A stretch of 64,000 bases of DNA from Azolla caroliniana (GCA_043228905.1 JBHGNT010000004.1:18848001-18912000), one strand, 5' to 3'. Shown: positions 32,458 to 45,434, counted from the stretch's first letter. Notes: generated from the letters alone by a model not told the origin. Numbers and translations are program-made.

Positions 32458-34210
32458 TTGCACAAACACAATAGTCCTTGTGATGTGCATGTTCTCTCTT
32501 GAGAGATGAGGCTTCAAATTTATTCTCGAGAATATAGTAGTTTATTGAAGAATAATTTCTTTGCAATTTGTATACCTAAATTATAGAAGTTGTAGTTTGC
32601 AAAACAACAATTCCCAACCTCAATTGTTTCGGTGGTTTACACTAAATCATCAATTTCATCAAATTTAGGGAACCCAAGTTTGATTGGCATCGATGGGCTA
32701 AGATTAATTATTCTTTACACTTTTAGAGAAAGTTCCAAATTATATTTATAGATTAAGACTAATGATTCCTTGTGCCTTTAGAAAAAGTTCCAAATTATAT
32801 CCACAAACTAGAAAAGAATGTGGATAAAGAACAACTTTTCATTGAGTCTATTTAAGATTCAAATCATATCTAGAAACTGGAAAGGAATGTGGATAAAGAA
32901 CAACCTATCATCGAATCCATTTAAGGTATGTGGTTACCACATTCACAAAGGTGTCAAGCTTCTTTTTCGTGCATGCAATAGTAAAGAGAACAATTACGAA
33001 CAACTACAAGAAATACAACAAAAGATCGATTGGAAGTAGAAGCTCTACATATGAATACTTGCGAGGTATTTCTAGTGTCGTTCGGTAGACAATTGAATCG
33101 AATGGATGTCTATTTATTGAGATATCAATCTCGACTAGATTTAGTTATTTAGTCAACACACGTAACTTAGTAGTTACCTAGATAGAATCTAGTTAGTGTG
33201 TTGACCTTAAATCCTTAAATAAGATTTTGTACTTGAGTGGGGTACGTTGTAGATCCTCCACTCCCATGTACATTTAATATAGGACTTACACCTTTGTACC
33301 TATATTCTACTCACACATGTGCACCTTTGCACATGAGATATATATATACCTCATTGTGGGTATTTTTGTATTTGATGATGCTTTTTAATATACACTCTCG
33401 TTAATCACCCCCCATTTAGATTATTGTTTATAAGTGTATCTTCCTCTCTCTCTTCCTCTCGCACACATGTGACATACTCACACATATCAATTAATCATTC
33501 GTTGCTTAACTACTCACAAAATTAGTCACTAATTAACCCTAGTTAATTACCTAATTATTAACACTATCAAACAATATTCTTGGATGCTTACAAGAGGTGA
33601 GTGTCATGGACACACCAACCCTAGACTATGACAAAGCACAAATGACGAGGCTACGATCAATAAGGTTACGAACGTGGAACTCGACGTGATAAGGCTAGAA
33701 ACTCAGGAAGTTGGGAACGACGAGATGAGTAACTTAAGACGCTAGGAACAATACAAGAGCAGAAAGACATAGATGTAAATCAAGGAGAGAAGATGGGGCT
33801 AAACAAGAATACTGGATTGATGTGTCAATGATTGGCATTGAATCCCTTGAAAGGGATCAAGGAAGTTACAAGTATTTATACATGTTTGTGGGCTCTACAT
33901 GTAGTTCCATGCATCTACCCATTTTCATGCTGAAGTTTCTGGAGCTTCTTGGAAGCTTCTAAAACCTCCTAGAACTTGGAATAGATAATCTAATAATCTA
34001 ATAAGATATAAAAAACATGACCATGTATTTGGATGTGTTAGTTAGAACATAACACTTGATTATATACAAGAGGTGAAGAGTTCGAATCTTGACATGATTA
34101 TTGTCATCTCAATGACAATGAGACATGGATTGGAAGCTGAGGGGGTCCTTTTTTTACATATGGCTAGCAAATGTGGCTCCATCGCGATGACAGATGGACT
34201 GATCGATTAG
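32458..34210. other. Intergenic, unrecognised repeats possible
   Basis: No gene is supported. A stem-loop made of GTCAACACACGTAACT (33153-33168) and AGTTAGTGTGTTGAC (about 33192-33206) is visible. The 12-bp phrase TACAAGAGGTGA occurs at about 33588 and 34066; this may mark an old insertion but I could not define its ends. Confidence 0.4.
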
Positions 34211-34212
34211 CA

Positions 34213-34890
34213 GGTGTTGGTGTGAGTCCACCTAGCTATCCTACCCTGCCATGTTTTGCCCTGACTAGGATGGCTTGTCCCTGTGACTGAACCCACAAAA
34301 TAGAGCGAGGTCAGGAAGTGTTATGTACACATAACGTAGGTGAGGGTAGGTCACTAATATGTACATAAGTCACGGGTATGTTCACTAATGTTAGAAAGGG
34401 ACTAATGTGATTGGATAGAAGGAATGATATGTGCATGCACTATCATGATTTGGACAACCAATGAATGGAGAGCCTATTAGAAAGGCACATCTATTCAAGG
34501 GGCCTAGGAAGAGGTATAAATATGAGGCTTAACTACCCTCATAAGGGCATCACGTCATAAGGTTGTTGTCTTAGACACAAGTGGTGCAGGCTAGGCTTTC
34601 GTCTCGACGATCGTGTTATCTCTTCCAAAGTATTAGTCATGATATCCGATGGTATGGGACGTTTGTGGTAGGTTGGCTATGTCTTGATCATAGCTCGGGG
34701 GTGGTCGGGTGGAACGGGTTCTTCTATCCAATCTATTTTCCTTCTTTTTACTTTATTTTGGTCTATTGATTAGAAATAGACTCTTAACATGAGGTGTTGG
34801 TGTGAGTCCACCTGGCTATCTTGCCCTGCCATGTTCTGCCCTGCCATGTTCTACCCTACCGTGCCCTCACCAGGATGTCTGATCCCTATG
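34213..34890 (+). repeat. Degenerate solo LTR (34319-34789) between leader-like direct repeats
   Basis: 34319-34789 begins TGTTATG and ends CTTAACA. It shares blocks with the gypsy LTR at 44973: (G/C)(G/C)TATAAATA(T/A)GAGGC, CTACCCTCAT, GGTATGGGACGT and CGGGGGTGGTCGGGTGGA against TTGGGGGTGATCGGGTGGA. It is flanked by two copies of a block starting GGTGTTGGTGTGAGTCCACC (34213 and 34794). This suggests a leader-LTR-leader remnant left by recombination between tandem copies. No clean target repeat is visible. Confidence 0.6.
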
Positions 34891-35091
34891 AATGATAGTC
34901 AAGAGGGGTTTTATATTGAGATGTGGGGTGGAGTCAAGAAGGTCGGAAGAAGCCGCACATACGCAAAACAGAAGAAGAAGGTAGACCGTTGATGTGAGAG
35001 AGAGACGATCTGAGCCACACGCAGGCTAGCTAAAGCTTAGGAGACGGTAGTTAGAGTGGATTCACACGGAACAACAACACCCACACAACAT

Positions 35092-35094
<3 letters not shown>

Positions 35095-35147
<53 letters not shown>

Positions 35148-35216
35148 GTTTAACCCTGTTGGACGCTTTCACACTGGTCGTTGGCCGTTGGCAATCATCT
35201 CTCTCTCTCTCTCTCT
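35095..35216 (+). repeat. (AG)n and (CT)n tracts in inverted arrangement
   Basis: About 25 AG units (35095-35146) and about 10 CT units (35196-35217) lie 50 bp apart. They sit roughly 2 kb upstream of the SAS-6 start codon. If both are transcribed they could pair into a stem of about 20 bp. Confidence 0.85.
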
Positions 35217-35851
35217 AGCAAGAACTCTGTCTCTGTCCATTGGAAACAGAAAACACAGGAAGAAAGAATGCAGGTGCTCCTCCTCCTCCTCCTCATCTCT
35301 CTCTATTTGTTCTGTTGCATGATGTATGGAAAGCTAGCACATTATCATGCTGTGTTAATTCAATATGGTCTATTTGAAGACTAGTCATTGACCTTGTTTT
35401 GTATCGACTAATGTCTTGTCTCGGAAACTAGTCATCTACCATGTTTTTTGATCGAGTGAATATGCTGTATTGAAAACTAGTCATTTTACCATGTTTTTTG
35501 ATCGATTCAATTTTTGTAGTGAAAACGAATCATCTTCCATGTATTGTATGGACTCAATATGTTCTTTTGAGAACTAGTCATTTACCGTATGGATTCAATA
35601 TGTTTTATTGCAATGGAGTTCATATTTCAATCAATAATCCATTCAATACTTTGTTATTGGGAAGTTCAACCATTATAATATGGTGCATTACTGAAAGTTT
35701 TCCTTCAAAATTTGTACATTCGTTCAAAATGTTGTGAGTATTTTCTTTCATGCCTGTAATTCTACTGGATGTATAGATCCAAATATATTATCCTTTTGGT
35801 GTTTTGATTTGTGGTATTTGGATTGGAAATGATCTAAAAGGATTCTCACAG

Positions 35852-36158
35852 GAGAAGGCTTTGTGGACGACCACAATTACTTCCAAATTCCTACACCCTT
35901 GAGCCTTTGTGATGTTTCGCATCTTGAGAATTCAGATGAAGTAAGGAAGCAAGAAGGATGCTGGACAAAAACCACAACCAGATGCTCATTTAAAACAGAA
36001 AAACCAGTACAGTTTTGCAAAGCAGTGAAGAGGGAGGTTATGTTAATGTCCTTTTAGAGGTGGAAGTTGATGTACAGGAGAAAGTTCATTCAGTATCAAT
36101 CTCATTCCACTTCAGGATACCAAAACCGAGGAAAAGGAACGAAAGTGCTAAACCATGA
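35852..36158 (+). other. Possible exon(s) of unknown identity upstream of SAS-6
   Basis: A segment bounded by CTCACAG and GTAAGG (35852-35940) encodes VDDHNYFQIPTPLSLCDVSH then LENSDE. About 70 bp later another frame (36010-36158) encodes GGYVNVLLEVEVDVQEKVHS, then FHFRIPKPRKRNESAKP and a stop. Both look protein-like, but I recognise no domain and cannot connect them in frame to SAS-6. They may be 5' exons of SAS-6, a small separate gene, or remnants. Confidence 0.25.
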
Positions 36159-37279
36159 TTACAATATTATTAAATTTATGGGAAAAAAGACAAGCCATTG
36201 GCATTTTCTGTAGGAATGTGCTCTTCTCTTCAGCCTGATTGGGAAAACCTTTGCTCTTAACAAAGGCTTGTTTTAAGCTTATATATATTGAAAGGTATAT
36301 ACTTTAGTAAAGTCCTTGGATGCAATGTTGTAGAAATGAACTTTTTAGTGAAGTGCTAGTCTATACGAAACACATGTACATTGGCAGCATCTGTCTAGGA
36401 AATGGCACATTAATCCATTACTTAAAAGCTTGTGGAAGCTTGGGAATCAAACAGATATGTGAAGAAGATCACGAGTTAATCAAAGAGGCATCTGAAGAAC
36501 ATCTGTCAATCCATTGAAGAGGATTTTGATCATCTAATGTAAACCCTTTTCTTTTGGTTCTGGAATAACTTTCACAATGACATGAACTTCATTTTGTTGA
36601 CGCCATTGTGAAATCCAGCACATTCTGATACATGCTATATTGAATACATTCTAAAAGAAAGAACATAAAAGGAGACCCATCTATGAACTTGTTAAGTGAG
36701 TCACATATTTTTTTGGACCAGATTTATTTCAATAAATAATGTTTCTTTCCCAAGTTTACAACCATTTGTTTTCTATTATATCATCAGCACTATTTTCGAT
36801 TGTTTTATCCCCTGTGTTGTAAAGAAGTGTGATTGAATCCAACCAGACTATATCAAGGAAATTCCTATTTTACAGTCAAATGATTGGAAAGACAGATTTA
36901 AGATCTCTTTTCAAAATACGAAAGTAACAATCCAATAGTGACCTCAATGCTGATTGTTAAAACTATGCAGATTGATATTCTCGTCTGGTTTAAGTTGCGT
37001 TTAGAATTTGCATATCTTCCCTTTCATTGATTAACAATGTCGAAACGAATGAGTATGTTAATTTCATGATACTTCTTCTATATCTATCATTTGCAGATTA
37101 CAAAGATGATGAATTAGGTTGTATGTGTCAATGAACTGCTGAAGATATGTCATGAAAACCAGAATGCTTTAGTTTCACCCGATGTGAGTCCTTAAAGGGA
37201 CTTCCATGGTGCACACAGTTGTTCTGAAGATTTACAAAGACGTGACTTCATTTTGTGCAAGCAATTTGGGAACCCTTTT

Positions 37280-40200
37280 ATGATGGATGACATAGTTAAG
37301 CTAAATGTTATGGAGAGTAGCTCTACTTTATTTGAGAAGCCAATACAAGTTAGAGTTACAAAGTTGCCAGGATTTGAAGATCGGCTCATGGAGCTCACTG
37401 TCAGAATTGTAATGGGGATCAGCAAGCTTCACAGATCCAGCAAGGTAGGCCAAATAAGTTCTATTGTTAAATTTCCATAGATATATACAAGTTCGCACTA
37501 GTTTATCATAATAGTATATGGATGTAGCAAGTTGGAAATGATTGAACTAAAGCTATAAGGATTGCACATAGTGAGTTTTTTGGGGACCTTGCATTTTGTT
37601 CATATTACCCCTACCCTTCGATTCTCGAATAGATGATGTTGAACTTGGCACCTAGGTGGTGTGAATTAAAATAATATTTTTGTGAAAGATGTTCTAAATA
37701 TGTTGTACATGCTGCAGTCATGTCATACACATGAAGAGATCCTTCTGAGGGGATATGTAACTTTGATTGTATTTTGAATGACATAAATTGAAAAGGTTGT
37801 TATATTTGCAGTTATTGCGGATGCAACTTACAAGTGAAGCAGATCCGTTTTTTCTGTATTTCCTAGAAGTCAGTGAAGATGACTTTCAGAACTTAAAGGT
37901 GGAGCAATGCATACTTGTGGATTTTACAACGTTCCCTTACAAGCTTATTGAGCTACTAGAGCAATGCATTAAGGACGCTGGCAGTCATGACACTCCCAGG
38001 TAATTTTCCTGGATATTGTATATTCCGTGTTGCCTTGGAAAATTCATTTGCTGTAACACTCTACTATGCACCACCAAGTACATGAATGTCGGTTCTCACA
38101 TGCCACATACAGTCCTTTATGGATGCTTATATATGACTCGTGATTTTCTATCTCAATGTTTTCTTAATATGGATCACTAGAAAGATATGCTACATTGTTT
38201 TTCTTATACTTTCATTTGGTTGTTTATACTCTATTAACTTTTTGCAAGAAACTGGTCTTAATCTTTGATAAAAAAACCTCAATGCTTTCTTGCATGGATC
38301 ATTAGAAAGATAGTGTGAATTGGTTTTCTTATTACTTTCATTTGGTTGTTTCTTCTCTCCTGACTTTGTGCTGAAAACTGGTCTTAAATCGCTGATAAAA
38401 GCACACTGTTTATGTTCACTACCACGTCTGCATGGATTTGAAGCAGTGTTACTCAACCATAGCTCTAAGAAAAGTAAAACCCTGAGAAACTATTGGTGAC
38501 AAATTAGAGAATGAATAATGTAAGTGTTTGTTTTCAATGCTTTAGGCGACTGACAAGCAACATCATAGAATTTGCAGGTTCCAGGCAATCTTACATGTGC
38601 GAACTGGTGATTCAACCTTCAGTGTTGTAGAAGCTAATCAGTTCAAGCATCTAAGTCACTTATCTCTTTGCTTTAGACAAGGGAATGATTCCACCATTAA
38701 AACTTATCTTGCTGGGAGTCTGGCGGAGTTTAAGGTGAATTAATCTCCTATTTGAACATTCCATCTCTGCATTCATATCGAGTATACCAGTATCTAAGTG
38801 GCTTTGGAATACTATATTCATGTCGACTGATCTTGAAAAAATTTCATTGCAGTCAGCTAACATGGATTTGCACGAAAAGCTTCGCAGGACACTTATGTCT
38901 CTCGAAATGGCGCTTCGAGACAATGGCAACCTGAGTAGGTACTTGCCTATAGAAACTATGCTTGACAATTTCTTTATGCTCATCAATTGTTGTGATTAGT
39001 GCTTTTGGAAGCTCATCAACAAAATTTTGGTTTTCCTGTGTACAGAAGCTTTCAATATTCTTTTTGATTTTTTTCTCGGAATATTTTGTTGCAGTTCTTA
39101 CAGTGGCTCTCCTCCATCCTACATAACGAACCCTCCTCCCTCTTCTCCATTCTCATTTCTTCTAATGTAGTTCTTTTATTTGTTTATGTTTTGTTTCACA
39201 TAATAAATCCTTTGTCTTTAGCACTCTTGCAATTTTTAGCATTTCGCTGGATTTTTGTGCTCCTATTACCTAGCCAAGTGCTGAAATATCTTTTCTTTCA
39301 TCCTTCTACTACGCCTGAAGATGCCGTCTGTTAATATCTTTTCTTGCAATTTTTAGCATGTCCCTGGATTTTTGTGCTCCTATTACCTAGCCAAGTGCTG
39401 AAATAATTTTTATTTCATCCTTCTACTATGCCTGAAGATGCCATCTGTCAATATGAAATCAAATTTATGTATATTTTGTGGATTTTACTGTTATCACTGT
39501 TTTTTATTACATTTCAATATTTTTGTTGTCTGCACGTAGAATAGAACATTTTGAACTCACATTTGCCTCCTCGTTTTTGGGGAAATGCCAAAGTTTGGCA
39601 CCATCTCTATCCACCATTTCCTAACCATGCTCTATGCTATGATACAAAATCATTCGCATTTAGGTGTTTCTGCATAATCTAGAATCAAAACTTTCAAGAT
39701 GCAGATCACAACTCCTATAAAAACGAAATTTGTTTTTTATTGCAGTGAGCTCTCTGAACTCAGAGAAAACAACTCAAGAGCAATGAACCAACTTAAAGGA
39801 GAATATTCGCTAGAGCTGGCACATGAGAAAGAGAAGGTGTGGTTTAAAGTCATGAATGTTCTGGAATAGTTTGTGCCATTGTCATTATTTATGTTCCTGA
39901 TTAACCTGTGATGTCAATACATGTTGAAATGTTTTCAGGCTATTCAGGAAATTGCTGATACTAAAGAGAAATTTGAGAAAGAGCGGTCACATTTAGAGAG
40001 TCATTTGCGACATCAAGCTGAAGCTCATCAAGAACGAGTTCTCGAGCTGGAAAAACAGGTGGGTTAGCTTGGTTATTCAAGCACCTTTATGTAGTATTTA
40101 ATTATTGTTGGCCTTATTTTAGAAATTATTACCAGACAATTCCTAGAGTGAATTGTTTAAGGCCACAAGACCTAGCAGGGAACGGCAAGGGAAACATGAG

Positions 40201-43200
40201 CTTGAAATGATATAAAATGTTTCAAGTAGGTTGAGTGGGAATGATCTGCCCCAGTGCAAATAACATCTAGTAATGCTTGAATATATATTATACTACTATG
40301 ATCAAGTTAAACATGGAGCAAAAAATATTATTGTTTTATATATATGATGGAGTCATTCCAGATGATTATTATTGGCTAAAAGGGGGTTATTTATACCAAC
40401 ACATTCATGAGGCTGCTGGTCTAAGGTAAATTGGTAAAATATGGTTAAATTGGAGTGTGTAGTTGGGACATCAAGTGTCCAACTAAATCTTAATTTTTCT
40501 TCTGTCAGAAGTAATAAAGGTTCATAATTAAAGTAGATTGTTATGTACATTATGAACAAGGATGAAATAACCTCAGGCATAAGCACAAATGTCATAAAAC
40601 ATAGATGAAGATGTACATTCTGGGCATAACCATATACATTTGATTGGCAATGCATTGATATGGTGATTTTACTCTTGTGGTATGAGTCCTGAGGCGAAAT
40701 TATTAAGACTTTGCATAGTTCCCATTTCTGGCACAATTAAATTGTAAAATTATAAAATGTTATGATAAAAAAGTGAGAAAATGTCATATTTAGTACTACA
40801 CATTTGAAAGCAAAATAGAATCAATATCATGTTGCAATACATGCTTTGTGCATTGACAAATTCTTTAATGAAACCTTTCAGATCTCAGCCATCTATAGAT
40901 AGAATGTTTCACAACACAACAGATCTCTTCTTGGTTCACGTTTAAGTTGCCATATATTAATGTATTCTCTCTATATGGTTACAAGGATTCACGAGATCTT
41001 TTACTATCTGGTCTTTTGACATGCAGGTTAGAGCCTTGCTGGAAAGCAAACATTCTCTAGAGCTAAAAATAGCTGAAGTTAGCACACGTCTTACAAATTC
41101 AGGGAAGGAGCTGGATGAAAGAAACCAAGTAAGAACCAAAAAATGATCCATATTTTTGAGCAATATTCTGACAGCATTTGATTCTGATATTTATCTCCTT
41201 GTAGGAATCGGAGAGGTTGCGCATAGAGAATCAAAACTTAGATTGTGAGAGACAAATAGCTCTGAAAACTCTCAACCAACATCTTGTGCGGGTTGGGGCA
41301 CTGGAACAAGAAGTAAGTTTAAGCTCTTCTCGCAAGAAGCACTGTTGCTTTTAATTATAAAGTTAAAGAAAAGGAGTCAGTTCATTTCCATCCAAGTTTT
41401 CAACAATGACATGAATAAATCTATGGCACTTAACCAAACTTATGGCAACCAACATCAGGTTCAAGATAAATCTGAATTGATCACAAGCCTACAAAAGCAA
41501 CTCGCAACACAAACTCTTCAAAGGTAAAGAACATAAAAATACAAGGTAACGTTAAACCTGTACTAGATTTTTTCATGCAAGTAGTGACATCCCATTTTCA
41601 CTTTACAGATCTTCACTTGAAATTGCTTTTAAGGATGCCCAACTCGCGGCAGATCGTGCAGAAGAAAGAAGTAAATTTAATGAGATGGAACTTAATAAAT
41701 GTCAACAATCAATTGAAAAACTACAAGTATGATATAATCTCAGTTATATATGCATGTTTTTTCATCTTTATGCAAGTCAGAATGTTTTCAACAATCTGTA
41801 ACAATGCAGGCTGAGTTGCGAACTTGCAAAGCAAAAGTTAAGCTTAAAGGACAAATGGCATCTCAGCAAGATAATCTTCTCGTTGAGCGTCAAACATCCA
41901 TTGATAGGACAATGCAAGAAAACAACAATTTAAAACAAGAGATCACAGTGATGAAGGATGATAATGAATCCATGAGAAAAAAGGTCAAGTTCTACTGTCG
42001 AAAGATTACTGAATTAGTGAAACACTTGATAGTGGCTCCAATTATTCCATATATGCTTTCTGCAGGTTGAAGAGCTGCAGTCCAAGTTAGATGAGTCTCA
42101 AGAGCTCCAACAATCAAATCAGCAAATGATCCAGTGAGTGCAAACAGCATATAAGTTATGTATTGAGTTTGTAAAGGAACTGAATAGTATATATATTAAT
42201 AGATGTGTTGGAAACAGGTATTTGATCACATTCATAACTTATGCATGTAGCCCTAAATTGATAGAAATAATGGGAACATTTGAATAATTGCCCAAATTTC
42301 CGTTGCACATTTGAAGTATTTTCTTTTTGCAAATAGCATTTGTAAGTTCTCAAACTTCTCATAAAAATTGTGGTGAATCTTAAAAACCGTGATCATGAAT
42401 CATTTGGCAAAGGTCTCCCAAAACCTCAAAAACTAGGCACTTGATGTGAACACATTCTCATTTCTGTTATTATCTCTGTCACCCTTATAGCGCATTTTCT
42501 GCATTCCAGGTGGTTGAATCAACAGTTAACAGATGTTCAGATAGCCAAATTAGGTGCAACTAGTGTATCTTCCCGCTACATGTTGAGGCCGACTAACTTA
42601 TCATCGTTCATTCCGAGCTCCATCGATTCAATGGGAAGAGTAACATCAAATCAAGTGGGGCCACCAGCATTCTCGGCATCCGCTAGCCTGAATAATGGTC
42701 CAACATCAGGCAGTTCAACATATAAAAATCTTGATCGGCTACGATCGAGCTCTCCTTTTTGTCAACAAAACATTCTTCATTCAAAAGCTGTTGGCAGCAA
42801 TGCAAATAGTTCTATAATACCTCCAATAAGGCCGCGGACGTCATCACCCTTACGAGGAATTTCAGGGTCAATCCAAAAATCAACAGATCTTCATCACACA
42901 ACTAATTTGGAGTTTCGGACTATGAATAATACTACTAATCATAGTAAACCTGGGCTGCTTCTTGGGCATGTTGAATCTGTGAATAGCACATCAGCATCAG
43001 CTCGTGAGGATCTGGAATCTATGAATAACAAATCAGGATCAGTTCTTGTGAATCTGGAATCTATGAACAAAGCAGGGTCAGTTCTTGACAATCTGGAATC
43101 TATGAAAAGCAAATCAGGGTCAGGCTTTGCGAATATGGAATTTAATAATAGCAAATCAGGGTCTCTGATAGAGAATCTGGGATCTATCATAAAATCAGAC

Positions 43201-43452
43201 AAGAGGTCAGTTGCCCCTGTCTCTGGTCCCGAGGATGAGAGCTCTTGGACCCTTCTACCTCGGCCCCCACCACTTTCTTTTGTCGAAGCAAGATCAGAGC
43301 TCCATAAATGGACCGGGAAATACTCAACCTCTACTGATCATGAAAAGAAGGGATTGAACAATGGGGCAGCTCCCAAAGTCTGTAATAATAATAATAACAT
43401 TATAGGCAAAGGTGGTGCAAATCAACCAGAGAAATTCGCCTCGGATATATAA
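37280..43452 (+). CDS. SAS6: SAS-6, centriole cartwheel protein, complete (13 coding exons)
   Basis: SAS-6 forms the nine-fold cartwheel that templates centrioles and basal bodies. Exons: 37280-37444, 37812-37999, 38578-38734, 38853-38938, 39746-39836, 39939-40058, 41027-41128, 41205-41312, 41459-41523, 41609-41726, 41810-41983, 42066-42133, 42510-43452. All are GT-AG and in frame, giving 794 aa. The N-terminal head (about 1-170) has DPFFLYFLEVSEDDFQNLK, ILVDFTTFPYKLIELLEQC and the hallmark EANQFKHLSHLSL. Phe140 there matches the conserved head-head dimer residue as I recall. Residues about 171-480 are a heptad-rich coiled coil. Exon 13 opens with WLNQQL, as in animal SAS-6, then a Ser/Asn-rich tail. 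Alternative in-frame starts: 37283, 37310. The frame stays open upstream to about 37195, so a longer N-terminus is possible. In plants the gene implies flagellate sperm. Confidence 0.93.
38153..38401 (+). repeat. 126-bp tandem duplication in SAS-6 intron 2
   Basis: Copies start at 38153 and 38279. They share ATGGATCA(C/T)TAGAAAGATA, CTTTCATTTGGTTGTTT and AACTGGTCTTAA, with moderate divergence. Confidence 0.85.
39226..39454 (+). repeat. 117-bp tandem duplication in SAS-6 intron 4
   Basis: Copies start at 39226 and 39343 with the phrase CTTGCAATTTTTAGCAT. They share CTCCTATTACCTAGCCAAGT exactly and differ at only a few positions. Confidence 0.92.
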
Positions 43453-44946
43453 TCCAATATGTGCAGAGAAAACGGCTGTTTTTTTTTTTCTGATGCTGCT
43501 GCTGTCAATGTTATGAACCACCAACCATTTAACTGTCAACAATACGATTGTATCCGGAAAAAAAGAAGATGATCCAGAGTTTGACAGGGTTAGAGAAGAT
43601 TGTGGAGTATAAATGTATGGATGGGCTGAAGATATGGACAAAAAACAAAAAAGAAACCGGTATGTTTCTCTTCAGAAGGCTAGGTTTCTGTGAGAAGCTA
43701 TGTATGAAATGAGGGAACCCAAAGTACGGCGGGGTGAAGAAGAGCGAGCAGTATACGCAATGGGGGTAAAGTTGTAGCAGAAGAGGGGCAAAAGCTGTGA
43801 TTTTCTGTGTCTGCACAGGCAAGGAAGGGCTGCTCAGTCAGTACTGCTGCATACACAGGAATTTGATCAAAATGCCCTTCTTCTAAGTTCTAACAGCAGC
43901 AGGAGCCTGAATGAATTGAATGAATGAGTGAGAAATGTGGTAGTCACTGGTTCGAGCCTCAACTTCCTCTGTTTTTGCTCTGTGTATATTATTAATATAT
44001 GATTACATACACACATTAGAACATATCATTCATTATTTAACCTCCCCTCCATCTTTACCAATTTTGAGCAAATCGATCGATCTATCATCATCGCTATGCC
44101 ATCATATCTATCACTTGTATGTTGTTAATTCTCGCCTGATTTTGTGTGAAGGAGATACATATTATTGCATAATTGATGAGCGGCGGCGTGGCACCTTCAT
44201 ATTTCGATTCTCCATGTTTCTTTCCTTTCATAGTATATATAAATATATATGATGGAATTGTTAGGTTTCGCAGTGCAAAGCCTCTTGTTGGGTTTGCAGA
44301 TGGGCCGTGGTTGATTGCCACTATATAAGTGTGTACACGCAATAATATTAATGGCATTGATTTTGTCATATATATAACCTCTTGCGTGTCAAGGTTCCCA
44401 AATGGACCCACATCCACCATTTTGATTTGTGTCCATGACATGTCCAAAAATTGTAGAATCATCTTTGATTGCTCATTCTTTTAATCACGTTTTCTGGTAA
44501 TATGAGGCAATAGACGCTTTCTCATTTCCATTAGATGACACACGTCGGTGTTTTTATCCATGGAAGTCATTACACTTCAAATGATCGGTTTGATGTTATT
44601 CACACGGCCCACGGAAATTTTAAATGCCTCATTTGTTCCACCAAATTGAGCTAATGCAAAAGATTATAGTATAATGTGCTTCAGTTTGGTAGTAGCATTT
44701 GAAGATTTTTGAACTCATTACATGACCTTTATTAGTGAAAATTAATATGTAGAAAGAATCAATCAATGCTTCAATTGTCCATTCAAATGTTGAACATCAA
44801 CATCTCACAAACAAAAAGCATATTAATGGAGCACTGGCATTTTGGATCACTTTCAATGTTTCTTAGTTTGGTCTAATATGTCACAATGATAACAAAGTAA
44901 ATTTGGCCACTTAGCTACTTATTGTGTAATCAACATGTGAAATTGG
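43453..44946. other. SAS-6 3' flank and intergenic DNA
   Basis: The first few hundred bases probably include the SAS-6 3' UTR, though I see no clear canonical poly(A) signal. The rest is AT-rich, with no supported gene. It ends at the target-site repeat of the LINE insertion. Confidence 0.45.
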
Positions 44947-44972
44947 TTAATGATTGCACTGCACATTCAATG

Positions 44973-45432
44973 TGTTACGGGCATGACCATATAATATCGC
45001 GTGGTGAGAATTTACCGTAGTATTCTATACACGTGGATAAGTGTGAGGGTTAAACGAGAGTGTAAAGAAGGGGGGGATTACTTTTAATCCTTAGGATTGA
45101 GACAACCCATTAGGCCAAGTGTGAACTTGCCTGGGGGCCTTGGGTATCGCTATAAATAAGAGGCCTAGCTACCCTCATTTCATCATCTTTTGACTATGTC
45201 GAGACTCTGTTTCGTGGTGGTTCAACTCTTGTAGCGAGCGTGCCAACACCAAGTATGACTCGACACCACTGCGGTGGTATGGGACGTCGATTGAGGCTCG
45301 AGTCCGTCTCGATCCCTTCGCTTGGGGGTGATCGGGTGGATCGACACCCTTCTTTCTCTCTTTCCTTTCTATCTATCTATCTATCATTCTTTTCTCCTTA
45401 TCATACGCTTACATTAGATCATATCTCTAATA
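44973..45432 (+). repeat. 5' LTR of outer gypsy
   Basis: 460 bp, with a TATA-like CTATAAATAAG near 45150 and a (CTAT)n run near 45370. It ends two bases before the primer site. Confidence 0.95.
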
Positions 45433-45434
45433 GT

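Noticed and set aside
33200-33565. Solo LTR starting TGTTGACC and ending TTAACA
   Set aside because: The flanking five bases do not match and no related LTR is in the window.
35056-35322. An 88-codon frame with an Arg-Glu repeat as a small protein
   Set aside because: It is the translation of the (AG)n tract and has no other support.
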